Below are positions 39,564-47,781 of a stretch of DNA of 64,000 nucleotides, piece by piece. Source of the stretch: CBETVX01 sp965539935. Its GTDB lineage: Bacteria; Bacillota; Clostridia; Peptostreptococcales; Caminicellaceae. The notes under the pieces were generated by a model, which saw only the letters and a program-made list of their open reading frames with translations, was not told the origin of the DNA and searched no databases. The position numbers and the translations under genes are program-made. The stretch lies in assembly GCA_965539935.1 (NCBI GenBank), contig CBETVX010000008.1:1-64000 (forward strand). The letters are read 5' to 3'. Within the stretch, counting starts at the first letter, position 1. The number at the start of each line of letters is the position of its first letter.

Positions 39564-39677
39564 TTGATAAAAATTTTTTATACAGGTAAAATATCAAAAG
39601 AAGAATTAATTTCTACATTAAATAAACTTATAAGTAAATTCCTACAGGAGATAAAAATAAATGAAATTAAAAGCTGA
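39564..39677 (+). CDS. 37-residue recombinase-associated small protein
   Basis: TTG at 39564 follows AAGGGGGGAA. Begins IKIFYTGKISKEELISTLNK. Such short genes accompany recombinases in clostridia, in my recollection. A degenerate second copy is at 41588-41695. Confidence 0.5.
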   Translation: MIKIFYTGKISKEELISTLNKLISKFLQEIKINEIKS

Positions 39678-39722
39678 CAGAATCTCGTCAGCTTTTAATA
39701 AAATATAATGTAGGTATCATAT
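39594..39722 (+). repeat. Direct repeat, copy A (~130 bp)
   Basis: Similar to 41617-41745 throughout, including 24 identical bases (39621-39644 and 41645-41668) and a shared AAAATATAATG near the end. Flanks the lipoprotein fragment and channel gene. Confidence 0.6.
39669..39700 (+). terminator. Bidirectional terminator
   Basis: AAAAGCTGAC (39669-39678) and GTCAGCTTTT (39687-39696), 10-bp perfect stem with A and T runs on both sides. Confidence 0.85.
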
Positions 39723-40295
39723 AGATGATAATACATAGTCACCTTCTCCGCCTTTGAAAGCTCCTGCCATAACAGCAAATTGAATATCAGTTCTAACTTC
39801 TACATCTTTGCCAGGTTCTAGACCATGTTTTCTAAGAACGTACTCTAGAGTCATCTCTGGCATTCCACCTTTTCTACCGCCAATTATACTTTTTCCCTTA
39901 AGCATACTAAAATCAAAATCATCAATTTTTTCCCTTCCCATTAGGAAAGAGCCATCTCTTTGAGTTAGTTGAGCAAAGTTTACTGCGTAATCTTCTTTAC
40001 CTTGATTATATACGTATACAGATGCTTCAGGTCCCATAAATCCAATGTCTGCTTGATCCGATAATATTGCAGTCATAGTTTTGTCTGCACCCTTAGTATT
40101 TATAAACTCAACTTCTAAGCCCTCTTCTTCAAAGAAACCCTGTGTAAGTGCTACATACTGAGGAGCATAAAATACTGAGTGGGTAACTTCTGCAACAGTT
40201 ATCTTAGTCAATGCCTTTTCTCCACAACCAGTTAAAGCTATAGAAACCACTAAAACCAGTGTAAGAATCAGTGAAATAGTTTTAAATCTGTTCAA
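39717..40295 (-). pseudogene. ABC substrate-binding lipoprotein (NMT1/SsuA-like), truncated
   Basis: 192 residues from TTG at 40295 (GGAGG 8 bases upstream; the frame extends to 40310). Lipobox LTGC at about residues 19-22, then VTHSVFYAPQYVALTQGFFE, GADKTMTAILSDQADIGFMG and GRKGGMPEMTLEYVLRKHGL, typical of NMT1/ThiY-type binding proteins. The family is ~320-340 residues. Here the chain breaks off after AGAFKGGEGDYV, then three unrelated residues and a stop. The C-terminal lobe is gone, so it cannot bind ligand normally. The break coincides with the direct repeat. Confidence 0.8.
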
Positions 40296-40502
40296 GAAAA
40301 ATCCCTCCAAAATAAAATTTAATAGGTCATTTAATAGATACTTCCAATATATTCTAGATCATAAAATTATGTTACATAATAAAGGGAGTATATTCTTAAA
40401 ATCCCATTTACAAGAAAATGTAATAAGTATGAATATTTATTTTTTACTAGGCCTATAAATTAAGTATTTATTACACAATATACTAATATGAGGTGATATA
40501 GA

Positions 40503-41567
40503 ATGGAAATTAAAAAAAATGAAGAAAATATTAGGGTTGAAAGCATTGAATTTGTCGGAAGGGATAAGTTGCTTAAAATTAAAGATAATATAAAAAATAT
40601 AGATAATAAAAATAATTTTTCTTCAAAGAAAATATTAATGTTTAAAAATATTAAATTTATTAATTGTATTTTTAGGGAAATTGATTTAGGTTTTTCAGAA
40701 ATTCATAATTGTGAATTTGAGAATTGTATGTTTATAGATATTAGTTGGAAGGGGTCAACCTTTAAAGACTGTTTATTCCATGATGTGGAAATCATACAAA
40801 GTAATTTCCGAGAAACCAATATTGACAAAACTATTTTCCTAAACTGTGTAATACAAGATACTACCTTGAGTTCAGCTACTTTTAACGAATGTTCATATCT
40901 GTTATTTTTAAAGGATTGCAATTTAGTAGATACAGTTTTTAAGAATAATTATCAGCAATTTGAGATTTCATTTTTACATAAAGATAATTCTATACTTGGA
41001 TTAAATACTAAAATAGAAAAATATGATAATAAAGGAATCCATTATATTGATGAATTGGTATTAGAAAATATGAGATTATCTAACGATATCTCTTATACTT
41101 ATTATGAGTTTGCTATTAAATTCAAACAAAACAATCTCATGGACAAGTATGGAGACTTTTTTTATCTATATAAAAGGGCTGAACACAAAACTAAAAAAGG
41201 TTTTGATAGGATAAAGTCAAATTTTTATTATATAACCTGTGGATATGGAGAAAAACCATTTAGGACATTATTTTTAGCAATTTTCATAATTATATGCTGT
41301 GCAATTCTTTATTCATTTATGGGTTTAAATATTAATAATAAAGTTTTAAAGTATAGTATAGACTTAACTAATATAGATGGTTTTATTGATTACTTATATG
41401 ATTTAAGATATTTTATCCATTTTAGTATAGTAACTTTTACTACAGTTGGATATGGAAATATAGTACCTATTAATGGAAGTGTAATTGTTTCTTCTATAGA
41501 AATGGCTTTAGGAGTGATCTTAGTTGGATTATTCGTGTCTACCTTAGTTAGAGTAATGGCTCGATAA
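40503..41567 (+). CDS. Pentapeptide-repeat protein fused to a two-TM potassium channel
   Basis: 354 residues. Residues ~55-160 form degenerate pentapeptide repeats (FINCIFREIDLGFSEIHNCE, then NFRETNIDKTIFLNC, ATFNEC). A helical linker follows. Helix 1 at about 255-275, the pore and filter TTVGYGN at 313-319, and helix 2 at about 325-350. TVGYGN is the canonical K+ selectivity filter. The N-terminal beta-helix would form a cytoplasmic domain. AGGTGATATAGA precedes the ATG. It lies between direct repeats with no operon partners. Confidence 0.9.
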   Translation: MEIKKNEENIRVESIEFVGRDKLLKIKDNIKNIDNKNNFSSKKILMFKNIKFINCIFREIDLGFSEIHNCEFENCMFIDISWKGSTFKDCLFHDVEIIQSNFRETNIDKTIFLNCVIQDTTLSSATFNECSYLLFLKDCNLVDTVFKNNYQQFEISFLHKDNSILGLNTKIEKYDNKGIHYIDELVLENMRLSNDISYTYYEFAIKFKQNNLMDKYGDFFYLYKRAEHKTKKGFDRIKSNFYYITCGYGEKPFRTLFLAIFIIICCAILYSFMGLNINNKVLKYSIDLTNIDGFIDYLYDLRYFIHFSIVTFTTVGYGNIVPINGSVIVSSIEMALGVILVGLFVSTLVRVMAR

Positions 41568-41587
41568 CTATTATGAAAATATAAAAG

Positions 41588-41695
41588 GATTATATTGAAT
41601 TTTATCTAGGTAAATTATTAAAAGAAGAATTAACTTTTAGATTTAATAAACTTATAAGTAAATTCCTATCAGAGATAAAATTAAATGGACAATAA
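41588..41695 (+). pseudogene. Decayed copy of the 39564 small gene
   Basis: The frame ending at TAA 41693-41695 reads YIEFYLGKLLKEELTFRFNK and continues LISKFLSEIKLN, matching the 39564 product, but has no start codon or SD. Confidence 0.65.
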
Positions 41696-41745
41696 TTTGA
41701 AATATTGATGTAGATTAATGTAAAATATAATGGTATGAAATCATG
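41617..41745 (+). repeat. Direct repeat, copy B (~130 bp)
   Basis: Partner of 39594-39722. It encloses a 1.9 kb segment holding the truncated lipoprotein and the channel gene. Confidence 0.6.
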
Positions 41746-41763
41746 GACTATTAAAGCTAGAAA

Positions 41764-41807
41764 GGTGGTGAAAGGCTCACCAAATATTTAATTGGTGGGT
41801 AGATTAT
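41764..41807 (+). promoter_or_regulatory. Spermidine synthase leader with two mutually exclusive hairpins
   Basis: CACCAA (41778-41783) pairs with TTGGTG (41792-41797) and hides the GGTGG SD before the ATG at 41808. The same CACC can instead pair with GGTG at 41767-41770, freeing the SD. This suggests a translational switch for speE. Confidence 0.4.
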
Positions 41808-42680
41808 ATGAAAGATAAAAAGATTCCAAAATATTTTCAGAAGATAAATGATGAGATCTGGTTAATTGAAGATGAAAGGGATAATATGAAATTGTACTAT
41901 AGAGTGAAGGAGATTCTCTCAACTAAACAATCTCCATTCCAACAGGTTAATATAATTGATTCCTATGACTTTGGTAGATGTCTTGTACTAGATGGAGTAA
42001 TTCAAACCACTGAACTTGATGGATATATCTATAATGAAATGATTTCCCATATCCCCGTAGTAACCCATAAAGAACCTAAAAAAGTACTTGTAATTGGGGG
42101 AGGAGATTGTGGAGTAGTCAATGAATTATCAAAATATGAGGAATTAGAAGAAATTGATATGGTAGAAATAGATGAGATAGTGGTAAAGGAATGTATAGAA
42201 AAATTACCTAGTATATCAGGAAATGCTTCTCAGGATGATAGAATTAACTTTATTTTTGAAGATGGAGTAAAATATATTCAAGATAAAAAGGGTATATACG
42301 ATATAGCCATAGTAGATTCATCGGACCCTATTGGACCTGCTGAAGTATTGTTTTCCGAAGAGTTTTATATGGCCCTTAAGGATTCATTAAAAGAAGATGG
42401 AATTATGGTATGTCAAAGTCAGTCGCCTATTTTTCATAAAGATGTTTTAAAAAGAACTAGGAAAATACTTGATAGTTATTTTCCATTAGTTAAAACATAT
42501 AAAGCAGTTGTTCCTAGCTATCCTGGAGGAATGTGGAGTTTCACTATTGCTTCGATGAAATATGATCCCCTACAGGCTAATCTTGAAAGACTTTCAATAA
42601 ATACAAAATACATTAATAAAGAAATATTCAAGTCATCATTTATGCTTCCTAATTTTATGATAGAATATTTAGATAAATAA
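41808..42680 (+). CDS. speE: Spermidine synthase
   Basis: 290 residues. LYYRVKEILSTKQSPFQQVN, DGVIQTTELDGYIYNEMISH, the nucleotide-binding VLVIGGGDCGVV, and VDSSDPIGPAEVLFSEEFY are the standard SpeE motifs. It transfers aminopropyl from decarboxylated SAM to putrescine in the cytosol. The usual speD and speH partners are not adjacent, so this is a stand-alone gene; a related aminopropyltransferase activity is possible. Confidence 0.93.
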   Translation: MKDKKIPKYFQKINDEIWLIEDERDNMKLYYRVKEILSTKQSPFQQVNIIDSYDFGRCLVLDGVIQTTELDGYIYNEMISHIPVVTHKEPKKVLVIGGGDCGVVNELSKYEELEEIDMVEIDEIVVKECIEKLPSISGNASQDDRINFIFEDGVKYIQDKKGIYDIAIVDSSDPIGPAEVLFSEEFYMALKDSLKEDGIMVCQSQSPIFHKDVLKRTRKILDSYFPLVKTYKAVVPSYPGGMWSFTIASMKYDPLQANLERLSINTKYINKEIFKSSFMLPNFMIEYLDK

Positions 42681-42730
42681 AGAATATATAAATATAATAA
42701 AAACTATTGTGATGGAGAGGAAGAAATAAC

Positions 42731-43930
42731 TTGAATAAGTTACATAAAATAAGTAGTGTAGTATTAATAATTATTATTGCATTAAATTTATCAGTAATTA
42801 AAGTAAATGCAAATGACGAATTATTTATTTGGACAAAGAGTGCCATACTTATGGAGGCAGAAACTGGTAAGGTATTAGCTGAAAGTAATTCAGATAAGCC
42901 AATGCCACCAGCAAGTTTATCAAAAATCATGACATTTCTTATAGCTTTAGAGGCTATAAAAAGTGGAGAAGTAACCATGGATGATAGGATTACTATTAGT
43001 GAAGAAGTAGCTAAGGTAGGCAGTTCTTCCTATAGATTAAGGAAAGGTGAAGTAGTAGATTTTAGAGAGCTACTTGAATCTATGATGATAGTATCTTCAA
43101 ATGCTTCTGCAGTTGCCATAGCAGAACATATATCTGGCAGCGAAGAAAAATTTGTTTTGCTTATGAATCAAAGAGCAAAAGAATTGGGTATGAAGAATAC
43201 TTATTATATAAATCCCCATGGACTTCCAATCTATAAAAGTGATACAGAAAGTATTAGCAATATATCTACATCAGAAGATTTAGCTATTCTATGCAGGTAT
43301 CTTCTAAATAATTTTCAAGATGAAACATTAAATATAACGAATAAAAGGATATTTTCAAGTAGATATAAAAACTATAGCAAGTCAAATACCAATCCCCTTT
43401 TATCTAAAGTTACAGGTGTAGATGGTATTAAAACAGGCTATACTGGAAATGCTGGATACTGTCTTGCCTTCACTAAAGAAGTTGATCCTGTCAGTGATAA
43501 TACAGAGGGAATGAGATTAATAGGTATTGTTCTTGGAGCTGGAAATGAAAAGGATAGAGAAAAGGGTAGTAAGGCCCTATTAAATTATGGTACGGAAAAT
43601 TTTTATAAAAAAACAATCATTAAAAAGGGAGATTATGTAGGTGAAGATTATCTATATGATGAAAAAGATCTTCCCATAAGATTTCTTGCTGATGATTCAT
43701 TTGTTTTAATAAAAGAAGGAGAGCCACCAGAAAAATTTATATTAAATAAAGAGATAGTTTTAGATGATTTAAGCTATCCTATTAAAAAGGGAGATAAGAT
43801 AGGAGTGATAAAGCTTACTCTATACGATGATAGAACTATCTATATAAACTTAGTGAGTGATACGGAAATAAATGAATTACCTTTTTTATTAATGATGAAG
43901 CTATGGTGGAAGGAGTTTTTTATTAATTAA
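42731..43930 (+). CDS. dacF: D-alanyl-D-alanine carboxypeptidase (DacF/PBP5 type)
   Basis: 399 residues from TTG at 42731 (GGAGAGGAAG upstream). Signal peptide at residues 1-28 ending VNA. Peptidase S11 motifs: S62-L-S-K65 (PPASLSKIM), SSN (VSSNASAVAIAEH) and KTG (GIKTGYTGNAG). A PBP5_C-like beta domain fills residues 300-385, followed by an amphipathic anchor. It trims peptidoglycan pentapeptides; the dacF-type members act around sporulation or in vegetative wall maturation. Confidence 0.92.
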   Translation: MNKLHKISSVVLIIIIALNLSVIKVNANDELFIWTKSAILMEAETGKVLAESNSDKPMPPASLSKIMTFLIALEAIKSGEVTMDDRITISEEVAKVGSSSYRLRKGEVVDFRELLESMMIVSSNASAVAIAEHISGSEEKFVLLMNQRAKELGMKNTYYINPHGLPIYKSDTESISNISTSEDLAILCRYLLNNFQDETLNITNKRIFSSRYKNYSKSNTNPLLSKVTGVDGIKTGYTGNAGYCLAFTKEVDPVSDNTEGMRLIGIVLGAGNEKDREKGSKALLNYGTENFYKKTIIKKGDYVGEDYLYDEKDLPIRFLADDSFVLIKEGEPPEKFILNKEIVLDDLSYPIKKGDKIGVIKLTLYDDRTIYINLVSDTEINELPFLLMMKLWWKEFFIN

Positions 43931-44193
43931 ATATTTAGGAGCTGCTTACTTTAATTTAGATGGAGATATAATAAATGTAATTCTATCAAAGGATATAACC
44001 CCTATAACTCTGTAAATTTGCTTTATGACAATGGGAAGAATACAAAGAAAAATATGAATAAGTACCAACCTAAAGTAACTAAAGATGAGAATTTAGAGTC
44101 ATTGGAGAAAAAGGTAAAAAGAAATAAATTTTAAATAAATATTGTATAAAAACTCCTAAAAGGAAAACAATATTCCTAAATGGAGGTGATTCT
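43931..44193. other. Gap with coding debris only
   Basis: A 26-codon frame from ATG 44055 (lysine/glutamate rich) has no SD. Nothing else is supported. Confidence 0.4.
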
Positions 44194-44346
44194 GTGGCTA
44201 AAAGGTCTAAAAAGAAGAAGAAACAAAAAGTTGATGAATTAACAAATATGAAAAAAAGAAACAAAGATACAAATAAGAAAAATCACCAAGACACCAATGG
44301 AGTAATGGAGTTTGCAGATGAACTAAATCCAGATGATTTTGAATAG
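44194..44346 (+). CDS. Small very basic protein with acidic C-terminus
   Basis: 50 residues from GTG at 44194 with TGGAGGTGATTCT before it. KRSKKKKKQKVDEL start, ending MEFADELNPDDFE. The lysine cluster suggests nucleic-acid binding; similar small genes occur singly in Clostridia and are uncharacterised. A strong terminator follows. Confidence 0.55.
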   Translation: MAKRSKKKKKQKVDELTNMKKRNKDTNKKNHQDTNGVMEFADELNPDDFE

Positions 44347-44369
44347 GTTATATTATGATATCAGGAAAT

Positions 44370-44412
44370 AAAGTCAAGACATGATTTTTTATTATGTCTT
44401 GACTTTCCTTTT
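44370..44412. terminator. Strong bidirectional terminator
   Basis: AAAGTCAAGACAT (44370-44382) and ATGTCTTGACTTT (44394-44406), 13-bp perfect stem with T-rich flanks for both strands. It serves the converging small gene and the racemase. Confidence 0.92.
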
Positions 44413-45549
44413 TTAAATAAATACTTTATTAACATAATTTGAATTAGATAGGTAAAGCATAGCTGGATAATATAGATGAAATTCAAGTATATCTCCAACA
44501 CTCAAATTTTTTGGATAATCTTCTATATCTACAATAAGGTGGTCGCTACTACTACCAACTATATCAATACCCTTTTCCTTTGGAATTAATTTATCATGGG
44601 AACCAAAATCTTGTTTTCCCACTGCAAGAATTGCTCTTTTTCTTTCACCTCTATCTTCATAGATTGGTAAATTACCAAAGGCATCTATAAAAATTTCGCC
44701 TATAGGATAAGACGGTTTAGTTTTAATTTCCACTATTTGTGCCTTTAGAGTAAAAGTATCTAAATGCATAAAACTCATATCATACCCCCACAAATCTTCT
44801 AAATCCCTGGCTAGAAGGATACCTTCACCTATCCTTAAATTATTTATTTTTTCTGGTATTTCATCGTCGATTATTAGAGGCAATGTAGTAGTACCTCCAC
44901 CGGAAATGATATCAAGTTTTCTACTGATTTTTTCTTCAATTTCTTCTGCTAATTCACATAAGTAACCAAGGTTTTCTTTAGTAGGTTTAATGGAGCCATA
45001 GCAACCTAAATTAGTTCCTATTCCCAAAAGATTTACATTTGAAAGTTTCCTCTCAACATAAAGTGCCGTGTCGATGAACCTTTCTCTATTAATAAAGCCC
45101 TCTCGTAAATCCCCTAAATCATACATAAGTACAACATTATGTTGTTTGTTATGGACATGGGAGAAATACTCCAAAAGGTCTAATGTCTTAATCTCTGAAA
45201 CTAAACTTATATCTACATATTTCACAATATCTTCTATTTCACATGGCATAGGAATACGTATGAGCATGGTCTCACAATCAAGACCTTTTAACTTCAAATC
45301 CATTAGTTGTTCAATTCTAGAGCTAGCTATATGCTTGCAGCCGGCTGATAAAAATTCCTTAGCAACCTGGTAAGCACCATTACATCCTTTAAAAACTCCA
45401 GATACATTAATTCCCCTATAAGAACATAGATCTATAACATTTTTTGCATTTTCATATATTTTTTTTAAATTAATTTCTAATAATGGATATTTTTCTTCTA
45501 TAATAACGTTATGAAAATCTAATAATTTTTCTTCAGTTTGACTTATCAT
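44413..45549 (-). CDS. orr: Ornithine/alanine-racemase-family PLP enzyme
   Basis: 378 residues. Matches my memory of Clostridium sticklandii ornithine racemase closely: LLEINLKKIYENAKNVIDLC, VFKGC with the PLP lysine, LIRIPMPCEIEDIVKYVDIS, YDLGDLREG, GIGTNLGCYG, SGGGTTTLPLI, PIGEIFIDAFGNLPIYEDRG and GSSSDHLIVDIEDYPKNLSVGD. It would interconvert L- and D-ornithine (or another amino acid) in the cytosol. The oxidative ornithine pathway genes (oraS/oraE, ord) that usually accompany orr are absent here, so the substrate is open. AGGGGGTGG before ATG. Confidence 0.85.
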   Translation of the reverse strand: MISQTEEKLLDFHNVIIEEKYPLLEINLKKIYENAKNVIDLCSYRGINVSGVFKGCNGAYQVAKEFLSAGCKHIASSRIEQLMDLKLKGLDCETMLIRIPMPCEIEDIVKYVDISLVSEIKTLDLLEYFSHVHNKQHNVVLMYDLGDLREGFINRERFIDTALYVERKLSNVNLLGIGTNLGCYGSIKPTKENLGYLCELAEEIEEKISRKLDIISGGGTTTLPLIIDDEIPEKINNLRIGEGILLARDLEDLWGYDMSFMHLDTFTLKAQIVEIKTKPSYPIGEIFIDAFGNLPIYEDRGERKRAILAVGKQDFGSHDKLIPKEKGIDIVGSSSDHLIVDIEDYPKNLSVGDILEFHLYYPAMLYLSNSNYVNKVFI

Positions 45550-45644
45550 TCGGCCACCCCCTATATATCATATTATAATAATAAAATAATATGTAAAAAT
45601 ATACAAGGGAATTGTTTCAATAGTTTAAATTGTGGAAAAATTAA

Positions 45645-45673
45645 TTGACAACAGGAAACCGTTCTCATATAAT
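45645..45673 (+). promoter_or_regulatory. lacI promoter with internal operator
   Basis: TTGACA (45645-45650), 17-base spacer, TATAAT (45668-45673): both hexamers are consensus. GAAACCGTTCTC (45655-45666) fills the spacer and is a LacI-family operator related to the sites at 46773, 50245 and 50321, indicating autoregulation. Confidence 0.85.
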
Positions 45674-45694
45674 TATTTTTAAGGAGTGTTGAAA

Positions 45695-46693
45695 ATGAAT
45701 GCAACCATAAAAGATGTGGCTAAAAAAGCTGGCGTATCAAAGGCTACGGTTTCTAGAGTTATAAATAATTCAAAACCTGTAAATGATGAGACAAGAAAAA
45801 AAGTTATAGAGGCTATAAAGGAACTTGGATTCAAACCTAATCCTATAGCCAAGAGCCTTGTAAGCAAAAAAACTAAAATTGTTGGTGTAATTATTCCCGA
45901 TATATCAAATCATTTTGTTGCAGAACTAGTTAAGGGAATAGAAAGTACATGTAATGAAGAAGGATATAATATATTACTATGCAATACTTTTTTTAGTTTT
46001 GATAAGGAGATGGAGTATCTAAAAATGTTAAAGGAAAAGTATGTTGACGGCATAGTTTTTATGACGGCTGAATTAAAAGATGAGCATATTAAATTTTTTA
46101 AGAGTTATAAAATACCATTTACATTTATTAATAGAGAATGCAAAGAATTAGATGTTATCAGTGTAGATATAGATAATGAAGATGCTTCATATAGGATAAC
46201 TAAGTATTTTCTTCAAAAGGGACATAGAAAAATTGCAATGATAAGGGGACCCCTATTAGACAAAACCTCTGGATACAATAGATATATGGGATATAAAAGG
46301 GCTTTAGAGGAGTATGATGTACCCATAGACCAAAGATTAGTAAAAGAAGTCAATTTTGATGCTGATACATCCTATATAGCAGTCAACCATATGCTGAAGG
46401 CAGAAGTTATTCCTACAGCTATATTTGCAGCCAGTGATTTAATGGCAATAGGAGCTATTAAAGCAATATTAGATAATGGATTAAAGGTACCGGATGATAT
46501 AGAAGTGGCTGGATTTGATGATATACCTATGGCTTCAATGTATAATCCTTCCATAACTACAGTGAGACAGCCCATCATAGATTTCGGTAGAGTTTCTGCA
46601 GAAATTCTTATAAAAAAAATTACTGGTGAAGAAGTAAAAAATGAGAATGTCATATTACCCTATGAAATAATATATAGAGATAGTACTAAATAA
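45695..46693 (+). CDS. LacI-family repressor of the glucoside locus
   Basis: 332 residues from ATG at 45695 (AAGGAG 8 bases upstream). TIKDVAKKAGVSKATVSRVI is the LacI HTH with hinge helix (PNPIAKSLVSKKT), followed by the periplasmic-binding-like sensor domain (GVIIPDISNHFVAELVKGIE, VDIDNEDASYRITKYF, FDDIPMASMYNPSITTV). A four-site operator set near it, the kinase and the transporter defines the regulon. The inducer is probably a sugar or sugar phosphate from this pathway. Confidence 0.93.
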   Translation: MNATIKDVAKKAGVSKATVSRVINNSKPVNDETRKKVIEAIKELGFKPNPIAKSLVSKKTKIVGVIIPDISNHFVAELVKGIESTCNEEGYNILLCNTFFSFDKEMEYLKMLKEKYVDGIVFMTAELKDEHIKFFKSYKIPFTFINRECKELDVISVDIDNEDASYRITKYFLQKGHRKIAMIRGPLLDKTSGYNRYMGYKRALEEYDVPIDQRLVKEVNFDADTSYIAVNHMLKAEVIPTAIFAASDLMAIGAIKAILDNGLKVPDDIEVAGFDDIPMASMYNPSITTVRQPIIDFGRVSAEILIKKITGEEVKNENVILPYEIIYRDSTK

Positions 46694-46772
46694 ACTATTT
46701 TATATTATGAAAATATTGATGCATTGATATTTATCTATTAAAAAATAAAGACAAAAAATTTTTTGTTTTGAG

Positions 46773-46784
46773 GAAACCGGTTAC
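46773..46784 (+). promoter_or_regulatory. LacI-family operator before the kinase gene
   Basis: GAAACCGGTTAC, 26 bases ahead of the start codon, followed by AAGGGGGGG as SD. Ten of twelve positions are symmetric. Confidence 0.8.
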
Positions 46785-46809
46785 AGATATTAAGGGGGGG
46801 TATAAATAG

Positions 46810-47781
46810 TTGATTAGATTAAATAGTACCATAGACTTTGAAAAAAATGATATTGATATTACAGCTATTGGAGAGATATTGATTGATATGATTTCAGAGG
46901 ATTATGTAGACTCTCTAAAGGAGGCAATGAGTTTTAATAGATATTTCGGAGGGTCTCCAGGAAATTTAGCAATTAATTCATCAAAATTAGGACTTAAAAC
47001 TGCAGTTATTTCTAATATAGGAGATGATTCCTTTGGAGAGTTTGCATTAGAAACTTTAATTAAGGAGGGAGTAGATACTAGAGGTATAAGTATAGAAGAA
47101 AACAATCATACTACTATGGTTCTTGTATCTAAAAGTAAAGATACACCTATGTTTCAGATTATAAGGGGTGCTGATAAAAATTTAGACTTAGCCCATAGAC
47201 ATTATGATATTATTAATAATTCAAAAATCCTTCATTTTACTGCCTGGGCCCTATCCTATAGTCCCATTAGAGAGACCACCATAGAACTAATAAAACATGC
47301 AAAAAAATTAGGAAAAATAATCAGTTTTGATCCCAATTATAGAAAAAAGATATGGGATATAAAACATGATGGGAGAGAGTTTATTTTAGATATCATAAAA
47401 TATGTTGATATCATTAAACCCTCTGAAGATGATGTTATTCACCTGTTTGGGATAAGGGATAATAAGGAAATTATAGATGGGCTATTGAATTTAGGTGTAA
47501 AACTTGTAGTTTTAACTTTAGGAAAAAAGGGACTTATGGCTTCCGATGGATGGGAGACCATAAAGCTACCAAGTTTTGCTAAAGAAGTTGTAGATACAAC
47601 AGGTGCAGGAGATGCTTTTTGGGCTGGATTTTATACTTCAATACTAAATGGCAATACAGTAAAAAATGCAATAGAACATGGAAGTTATGTTTCAGCATAT
47701 AAATTGAGGCATATAGGAGCTATATGTAATTATCCATCTATCAAAGAGATTATAAAAAAATATGAGGGGGACAGAAAATGA
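46810..47781 (+). CDS. PfkB-family sugar kinase (fructokinase-like)
   Basis: 323 residues from TTG at 46810. RYFGGSPGNLAINSSKLGLK, IISFDPNYRKKIW and DTTGAGDAFWAGF (anion hole and catalytic Asp) place it in the ribokinase/PfkB group, closest in style to ScrK-type fructokinases. It phosphorylates a ketose, probably fructose to fructose-6-phosphate, which is the co-substrate of the next enzyme. Overlaps the next gene by 4 bases. Confidence 0.88.
   Translation: MIRLNSTIDFEKNDIDITAIGEILIDMISEDYVDSLKEAMSFNRYFGGSPGNLAINSSKLGLKTAVISNIGDDSFGEFALETLIKEGVDTRGISIEENNHTTMVLVSKSKDTPMFQIIRGADKNLDLAHRHYDIINNSKILHFTAWALSYSPIRETTIELIKHAKKLGKIISFDPNYRKKIWDIKHDGREFILDIIKYVDIIKPSEDDVIHLFGIRDNKEIIDGLLNLGVKLVVLTLGKKGLMASDGWETIKLPSFAKEVVDTTGAGDAFWAGFYTSILNGNTVKNAIEHGSYVSAYKLRHIGAICNYPSIKEIIKKYEGDRK

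Noticed and set aside
44055..44135. 26-codon lysine-rich ORF
   Set aside because: No SD and no promoter; probably debris.
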